42,054 nt of DNA from Ruminococcus sp. (lineage in GTDB: Bacteria > Bacillota > Clostridia > Oscillospirales > Ruminococcaceae). The position numbers were made by a program, and so were the translations under genes. The notes below the pieces were generated by a model, which saw nothing but the letters and a program-made list of their open reading frames with translations, was not told where the DNA came from and ran no database searches. The stretch lies in NCBI GenBank assembly GCA_017517145.1, contig JAFXAJ010000120.1, forward strand, positions 1 through 42,054, given 5' to 3'. Below, piece by piece: positions 37,236-42,054 of the stretch; the first letter of the stretch is position 1; the number at the start of each line of letters is the position of its first letter.

Positions 37236-39380
37236 ATGGCAAATAAAAATAATTCAAAAGAAAAAGTTACTATTGAAAGCTACAAGAACAAAATTGTAAC
37301 TTTCCTCAATACAGGCAAACGACTCATTCCCCTGAATGAACTCGAAACTAAATGCCGTACAAAAAAATCAGGCCGTGAAAACTTTATTCAGGCTTTCACT
37401 GAACTCCGTGACGAGGGTATAATCACCGTCCGCAAGGGCATGAAAATCGCCCTTTGTTCACGCATGGGATTCAAAGCCGCCGAAATTACCCGTCTCAGCC
37501 GTACTTTCGGATTCGCTGTGACAGAGGACGGCACAGAATATTTTATCCCCGGAAAGTGCATGATGGGCGCTATGCCCCGTGACCGTGTGCTTATTACGGA
37601 TATTCCCTCACGTTCAGGAGAACCCGAAGGCGAGGTTATTGATGTTCTCTCTTTCGGCAGCAGTACACTTACAGGCGTTATTGAATACGCCGAGGGCGAA
37701 CTCTGGCTTGTTCCCGATATTGCTTCAAAAAATCACATGATTATCTCTCGCAGAGAATCTGTCCCCTTTTCTGAGGGCGATAAGGTTATGGCGGAAATCG
37801 TCTACAGAGGCCGCCGCCATGCCGAACATAAGGTAAAAATCGTTTCCGTTTTCGGCAGTTCTGAGCTTGCCTCCGCCTGCGCTGAATCAATTATCACTGC
37901 AAGCGGTATAATTACCGAATTTTCAGATGAATCCATGAAAGAGGCACGTAAAATCTCTGAGGGAGGAGTTCAGGAATATTCCTTCAATAACCGTGAAGAT
38001 TTAAGAGATTTTCCCATTTTCACCATTGACAGCAGCGAGTCAAAAGACCTTGATGACGCTATATCCCTTGAAAAAACGGGAAAAGGCTGGCTTCTCGGCG
38101 TTCATATCGCTGATGTTTCCCACTATGTCAAGGGAAACAGCGCTCTCGACAAGGAAGCCATGTCCCGTGGTACAAGCGTTTACTATGCGGATAAGGTTAT
38201 CCCCATGCTCCCGAAAGAGCTTTCCAACGGTATATGCTCCCTTAATCCCGACGAGGACAGACTTACACTCTCTGCCTTTATGGAACTGGGAGAGGACGGC
38301 GAAATGCTCAGTTATCGCTTCTGCAAATCAGTTATCCGTTCAAGAGTCAAGGGCGTTTATTCTGAGATAAACGAAATTCTCAACGGCACTGCAAACGACG
38401 ATATAAAGGCAAAATATGCCTGCGTGGAAAAGGAAATCCCCCTTATAAATCAGTTGGCTGATATTCTCATTGAACGCAAAAAACAGCGTCATGCTCCCGA
38501 ACTGGAAACTGTAGAAAGCAAGCTTATTATCGACAGTGACGGCGTATGCCGTGGAGTTATGCCTCGTGAACGTGGAAAATCCGAGCGTATTATCGAGGAA
38601 TTCATGCTCTGTGCAAACGAAGCCGCCGCAAGACTTGCCCGTGAGAAAAAAGTTCCCTTTGTATATCGTATCCACGAAGCTCCCCCCGAAGAAAAAACGG
38701 CGGCTCTCTGCGAAATGCTCACCAAAATCAACGTGGAATACCCCCATTTCAATGAGTTCAAACCTGCTCATGCAGCGGCAATTCTGGAAAATGCCAAAGG
38801 TACAGACAAATATGAGGCTGTCAATATGATGGTGCTTCGTTCTATGGCTAAGGCTAAGTATTCCGAAGAACCTCTGGGACATTTCGGACTGGTTCTGGAT
38901 GATTATGCGCACTTCACATCCCCTATAAGACGTTATTCCGACCTTGCAATACATCGTATAATAACAGATGTTCTTGCAGGTTATGACGAAAAATGGCTTA
39001 GCAAACGATACGGCGGATTCGCTGTAAATGCCGCAGAAAGAGCCTCTGCAACAGAAATTCGTGCAGTGTCAGCTGAAAGAAGCTGCGAGGACTGCTACAA
39101 GGCAGAATATATGAAACAGCACATTGGTGAAAGCTTTACAGGTAAAATTTCCAGTGTTGCAGAATTCGGATTCTACGTTCAGCTGGAGGATTCCGTGGAA
39201 GGTCTTGTCCACATCAGAACGCTCCCCGAAGGCGAATACGACTACTGTGAGCCTGTTGCCCTGACGGAAAAATTCAGCGGCGTATCATACGAACTGGGCG
39301 ATACAGTGCAGGTTCTCTGTGCGGCGGTTAACGTCAGCGAAGGAAATATCGACTTTGTACTTGATGAGGAGGATATATGA
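37236..39380 (+). CDS. rnr: Ribonuclease R
   Basis: A 714-residue 3'-5' exoribonuclease that degrades structured RNA. The N-terminal winged helix (about 10-75) and cold-shock domains come first. The catalytic RNB domain follows with FTIDSSESKDLDDAISLE, whose Asp residues bind the metal, and HFTSPIRRYSDLAIHR near its end. One S1 domain follows (about 630-710: FTGKISSVAEFGFYVQLEDSVEGLVHI). A hairpin GGCGGATA/TATCCGCC (37200-37216) precedes the AAAGGAG ribosome site and could affect translation. In many Firmicutes smpB follows rnr; here a lipoprotein gene overlaps its stop instead. Confidence 0.95.
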   Translation: MANKNNSKEKVTIESYKNKIVTFLNTGKRLIPLNELETKCRTKKSGRENFIQAFTELRDEGIITVRKGMKIALCSRMGFKAAEITRLSRTFGFAVTEDGTEYFIPGKCMMGAMPRDRVLITDIPSRSGEPEGEVIDVLSFGSSTLTGVIEYAEGELWLVPDIASKNHMIISRRESVPFSEGDKVMAEIVYRGRRHAEHKVKIVSVFGSSELASACAESIITASGIITEFSDESMKEARKISEGGVQEYSFNNREDLRDFPIFTIDSSESKDLDDAISLEKTGKGWLLGVHIADVSHYVKGNSALDKEAMSRGTSVYYADKVIPMLPKELSNGICSLNPDEDRLTLSAFMELGEDGEMLSYRFCKSVIRSRVKGVYSEINEILNGTANDDIKAKYACVEKEIPLINQLADILIERKKQRHAPELETVESKLIIDSDGVCRGVMPRERGKSERIIEEFMLCANEAAARLAREKKVPFVYRIHEAPPEEKTAALCEMLTKINVEYPHFNEFKPAHAAAILENAKGTDKYEAVNMMVLRSMAKAKYSEEPLGHFGLVLDDYAHFTSPIRRYSDLAIHRIITDVLAGYDEKWLSKRYGGFAVNAAERASATEIRAVSAERSCEDCYKAEYMKQHIGESFTGKISSVAEFGFYVQLEDSVEGLVHIRTLPEGEYDYCEPVALTEKFSGVSYELGDTVQVLCAAVNVSEGNIDFVLDEEDI

Positions 39381-40114
39381 TTAAACGTATTACAGCCATT
39401 TTTCTGGCAGCTGTTATGCTGTCTGCTGTTTCCTGCGACAAGAAAGAGGAAGAAAAGCCTGCCGTTGATTCTCCTGCTGTTACAACAGAAACAGATACTA
39501 CGGAAACTACCGAAACAACTCCCGAAGCTGCTGAAACAGCTGTAATCGGAACTGAAACCGAAACATCAGCTGTGACAACTTCAATTTTTACGGAAGATTT
39601 TACTTTTCCCGAAAATGACCCCGAATTTGAAGAACAGCTTGACAACGAGGTAATTAATGCAGCGCAGGCTCTCTTTGAAACAGCCTGTGAAACAGAATGG
39701 ATTTTCACTGTCGGCTCGCCTTATGAGCTTGATACATCTGAATATGTCACAAACGATTACGGCTGGCAGTATTATCTCATTACCGATGAGGAAATTGACT
39801 CCTTTGAAGATGTTCTGGAGGATTATTACGAGGTTTTCAGCCCCGATTACAAAAATACCCTTGATGAACTCTACAGGGAACAGGACGGAAAAGTCTACTG
39901 TCTTAACGGTGCAAGAGGCTCAAATATTTTCTATGAAGGCACAGAAGTCACATTAATCACAGGCAGAGATGACGGAGAAATCCGCTTTAATGTGGTAAGC
40001 ACCTACAGCGGCGGCGGTGAAGATAATACTCCTTATACTGAGGAAAATGAGTTTATAATCCGCAGAAACGACGACGGTGCATGGCGGATAGCAAAGTTTA
40101 AACTGCCGTATTGA
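39377..40114 (+). CDS. Lipoprotein with a Thr/Glu-rich linker and possible IseA-like domain
   Basis: A 245-residue exported lipoprotein: signal peptide and lipobox SAVSC (Cys20), then a low-complexity Thr/Glu linker (about 33-70). A globular domain of about 165 residues follows. The segments ITDEEIDSFEDVLEDYY, SPDYKNTLDELYREQDGKVY and NGARGSNIFYEGTEV recall the IseA/YoeB family of wall-hydrolase inhibitors. This is a resemblance seen by eye only. The gene overlaps the rnr stop in ATGA with GAGGAGG inside rnr, so it is translated with rnr. Similar linkers occur in the two hydrolase lipoproteins and the carboxypeptidase. Confidence 0.75.
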   Translation: MIKRITAIFLAAVMLSAVSCDKKEEEKPAVDSPAVTTETDTTETTETTPEAAETAVIGTETETSAVTTSIFTEDFTFPENDPEFEEQLDNEVINAAQALFETACETEWIFTVGSPYELDTSEYVTNDYGWQYYLITDEEIDSFEDVLEDYYEVFSPDYKNTLDELYREQDGKVYCLNGARGSNIFYEGTEVTLITGRDDGEIRFNVVSTYSGGGEDNTPYTEENEFIIRRNDDGAWRIAKFKLPY

Positions 40115-40185
40115 TTTCATGCAGAGACAGATTTTGTTTAAAAATCGAACCATTTTGCAGAAAGCGAATTTTTTTAGTTAAACCC

Positions 40186-40214
40186 TTGACAAAGGTTGTA
40201 TAATGTGTTATAAT
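40186..40214 (+). promoter_or_regulatory. Near-perfect promoter of the SRP RNA
   Basis: TTGACA (40186-40191), 17-base spacer, extended TGT and TATAAT (40209-40214). A second TATAAT at 40199 is only seven bases from the -35 and unlikely to be used with it. Transcription should start near 40221. Confidence 0.9.
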
Positions 40215-40250
40215 GTATCTTAGAGCGTTAAGTTCTTTAATATGTTAAAA

Positions 40251-40380
40251 TTCCGGAATATAGATGTGCGGGCCCTGTGCAACAAGACACCGTGAACCAT
40301 GTCAGGCGGGAGACCGAGCAGCATTAAGCGGATCGTCTCGTGTGCCGCAGCAAGCCTGCACATCTATGTTCCGGATTTTT
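40251..40380 (+). ncRNA. ffs: Signal recognition particle RNA, small bacterial type
   Basis: A hairpin RNA of about 125 bases, closed by a long stem (TCCGGAATATAGATGTGC pairing with 40358-40375). It holds the conserved Ffh-binding region: GTGAACC (40292-40298), GTCAGG (40301-40306) and AGCAGC (40317-40322). The apical part is CGG-GAGA-CCG (40307-40316), so the usual GGAA tetraloop is replaced by GAGA. Five T bases directly after the stem act as terminator, perhaps partial. It lies before dnaX, as in Bacillus subtilis (scr-dnaX). The RNA helps target membrane and secreted proteins to the Sec channel. Confidence 0.93.
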
Positions 40381-40398
40381 ATTTGAAGGGGGCTTGTT

Positions 40399-42024
40399 GT
40401 GTATAAAGCTTTATACAGAAAGTGGAGACCGCTGACCTTTGACGATGTCATCTCCCAGCAGCATATCACCGATACGCTGAAAAATCAGATTAAAAACGAC
40501 AAGACTGCCCACGCCTACCTCTTTACAGGTTCAAGAGGTACGGGAAAAACTACCTGCGCACGTATCCTCGCAAAAGCGGTGAACTGCCCCGATATGACCG
40601 ATGGCAACCCCTGTCTGAAATGCGATATATGCCGTGAAGCAGAGGAGGACTCCCTGACCGATATTATCGAAATTGACGCTGCTTCAAATAACGGCGTTGA
40701 CGATATTCGTGAACTGAGGGACGGTGCGGTGTATACCCCCGAAAAATGCAGATTCAAAATATATATCATTGACGAGGTTCACATGCTTTCGGCTTCGGCT
40801 TTCAATGCTCTGCTGAAAATTATGGAAGAACCTCCTGAATATGTCAAGTTCATACTTGCTACTACGGAGATTCATAAAGTTCCTGCAACGGTAGCATCAC
40901 GCTGCCAGAGATATGATTTCCGCCGTATAAGGCAGAAAGATATTGCTTCAAGGCTTCTTTACATCGCAGAACAGGAACAGCTTAATCTTACCGATGACGG
41001 CGCAGCGCTCATTGCAAAAATTGCTGACGGCGGTATGCGTGACGCTGTTTCACTCTTTGACCAGTGCTCCGTATGTGCCGAGGAAATTACAGCTGATGTG
41101 GTTTCCATGACAGCAGGCGTAGCAGGCAGGGATTACCTTTTCGATATGCTGGATGCTGTTTCGGAATCTGACGCTTCAAAGGCGCTGACAATAACTTCAC
41201 GGCTTTACGATATGTCAAAGGATTTGCAGAGACTATGTGAGGAGCTTATTCTCCAGTTCCGCAATATCATGCTTATCAAGGCGACTCCCTCTACAGCCGG
41301 AGATATTATAACGGCTATGCCCGATGAACTGGAGCGAATGAAGAAAATAGCCGAAAATACGCCCCTTGAAGTTATACTGGACAGGCTTGTTCAGATGCAA
41401 GGCTGTCATGAACGAATGGGCAGAGCTATGAATAAGCGTGTGGAATTTGAAATGACGCTTATAAAAATGTGCGGCAATATCTCTACAGAGAAGGAAAATA
41501 CTCCTTCTGCCGATGTTTCAGAACTTCTGGAAAAGATAAGGCTGCTTGAAAAAAGGCTTGAAAATGCTCCTGCACCTGTGGTTAATCCGCCGCAGAAAAG
41601 GGAGATTCTCACGGCGACAAGTCCTGCCGGTGAAAATGAACCGCAGCCAAACGTCCCCGTAGATATAAAAACTGTAAAGGAAAATGAGCTTACACCATGC
41701 ACACGCTGGGAGGAAATTATGGAGGAATTCCGCCGTATTAATCCGGCAGTAGCAGGAAGTCTGGACGGCTCAACAGCAGCGTCAAAGGGAAATGTCATGT
41801 GCATATTCACCCCGAACCGCTTCTTTATAGATTTGTTCAAAAGCAATAAGGATAACGCAGTATCCCTCGGCAAGGCAATATTCAACGTGCTTGGTCAGAG
41901 ATACAGAATATCCGCAAGATGCACTGCAACAGTGGAGGAAACAAAATCCATGGCAGAGCAGGTGATAAAAAAGGCAATTAACAGCAGTATCGAAACAGCT
42001 GTTGATAATAACAATAAAAACTGA
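40399..42024 (+). CDS. dnaX: DNA polymerase III subunit gamma/tau
   Basis: A 541-residue clamp-loader subunit. It opens YKALYRKWRPLTFDDVISQQ; Walker A is GSRGTGKT, the zinc-binding cysteines are in CPDMTDGNPCLKCDIC, Walker B is IIDEVHMLS and the sensor segment is ASRCQRYDFRR. Domain III follows to about residue 370, then a short coiled coil and a Pro-rich linker to a C-terminal tau-like domain (from about 430). The GTG start has AAGGGGG upstream. An A-rich tract at 41549-41554 could cause a -1 frameshift giving a short form that stops at 41559-41561. Confidence 0.94.
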   Translation: MYKALYRKWRPLTFDDVISQQHITDTLKNQIKNDKTAHAYLFTGSRGTGKTTCARILAKAVNCPDMTDGNPCLKCDICREAEEDSLTDIIEIDAASNNGVDDIRELRDGAVYTPEKCRFKIYIIDEVHMLSASAFNALLKIMEEPPEYVKFILATTEIHKVPATVASRCQRYDFRRIRQKDIASRLLYIAEQEQLNLTDDGAALIAKIADGGMRDAVSLFDQCSVCAEEITADVVSMTAGVAGRDYLFDMLDAVSESDASKALTITSRLYDMSKDLQRLCEELILQFRNIMLIKATPSTAGDIITAMPDELERMKKIAENTPLEVILDRLVQMQGCHERMGRAMNKRVEFEMTLIKMCGNISTEKENTPSADVSELLEKIRLLEKRLENAPAPVVNPPQKREILTATSPAGENEPQPNVPVDIKTVKENELTPCTRWEEIMEEFRRINPAVAGSLDGSTAASKGNVMCIFTPNRFFIDLFKSNKDNAVSLGKAIFNVLGQRYRISARCTATVEETKSMAEQVIKKAINSSIETAVDNNNKN

Positions 42025-42048
42025 TAATTATAAAAAGGAGATTTTAAT

Positions 42049-42054
42049 ATGAAA
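42049..42054 (+). CDS. Start of the next gene (truncated by the window edge)
   Basis: AAAAAGGAG (42032-42040) is a good ribosome site followed by ATG AAA at 42049-42054. In many bacteria the YbaB/EbfC nucleoid-associated protein gene follows dnaX; this is only an expectation, as two codons are visible. Confidence 0.5.

Overview
The window looks like a chromosomal segment of a cellulolytic Ruminococcus-type bacterium (Oscillospiraceae, Bacillota). The main evidence is the truncated GH5 cellulase at the left edge, which ends in a Thr-rich linker and a type I dockerin. The low-GC SecDF, SecG, ATP synthase and SRP RNA/dnaX arrangements agree with this, as do the Firmicute sporulation genes (gpr, yabP, yabQ). 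Species is inferred, not proven. No CRISPR array, tRNA, rRNA, prophage or insertion sequence was seen. Most of the region is housekeeping.

Layout. (1) 1-5285, plus strand: dockerin cellulase end, then pheA, a short metH and a small membrane protein. (2) 5291-8475, minus strand: an ABC-2 exporter pair and an sdpR-sdpI type repressor/immunity pair whose promoter carries three palindromes. (3) 8500-11094: an intergenic hairpin-rich repeat, a Cys-rich feoB and rpsT, all on the minus strand. (4) 11168-16526: gpr, a VanY-type carboxypeptidase, and mscL between two zinc-ribbon proteins. (5) 16594-19068: secD-secF. (6) 19149-27475: an ATP synthase operon in the order atpB, two lipoprotein hydrolases, atpE, atpF, fused atpH-atpA, atpG, atpD, atpC. 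(7) 27494-34929: a glycan operon with an initiating sugar-phosphate transferase, manC, gmd, two GT4 transferases and an rmd-like reductase, pointing to a GDP-D-rhamnose-based polymer or glycan. (8) 34982-36748: yabP-yabQ behind a sigma-E-like promoter, then divIC-yabR behind a vegetative promoter. (9) 36782-42054, plus strand: secG, rnr, a lipoprotein, the SRP RNA, dnaX, and the first codons of the next gene.

The most unusual features are the delta-alpha fusion of the ATP synthase, the two hydrolase lipoproteins inside that operon, a terminator/antiterminator-like leader in front of it, and the triple palindromic operator at sdpRI. Also notable are a GPR protease that starts without a propeptide, an SRP RNA with a GAGA loop, and a possible -1 frameshift site in dnaX. 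Function assignments rest on motif reading alone; no database search was possible.
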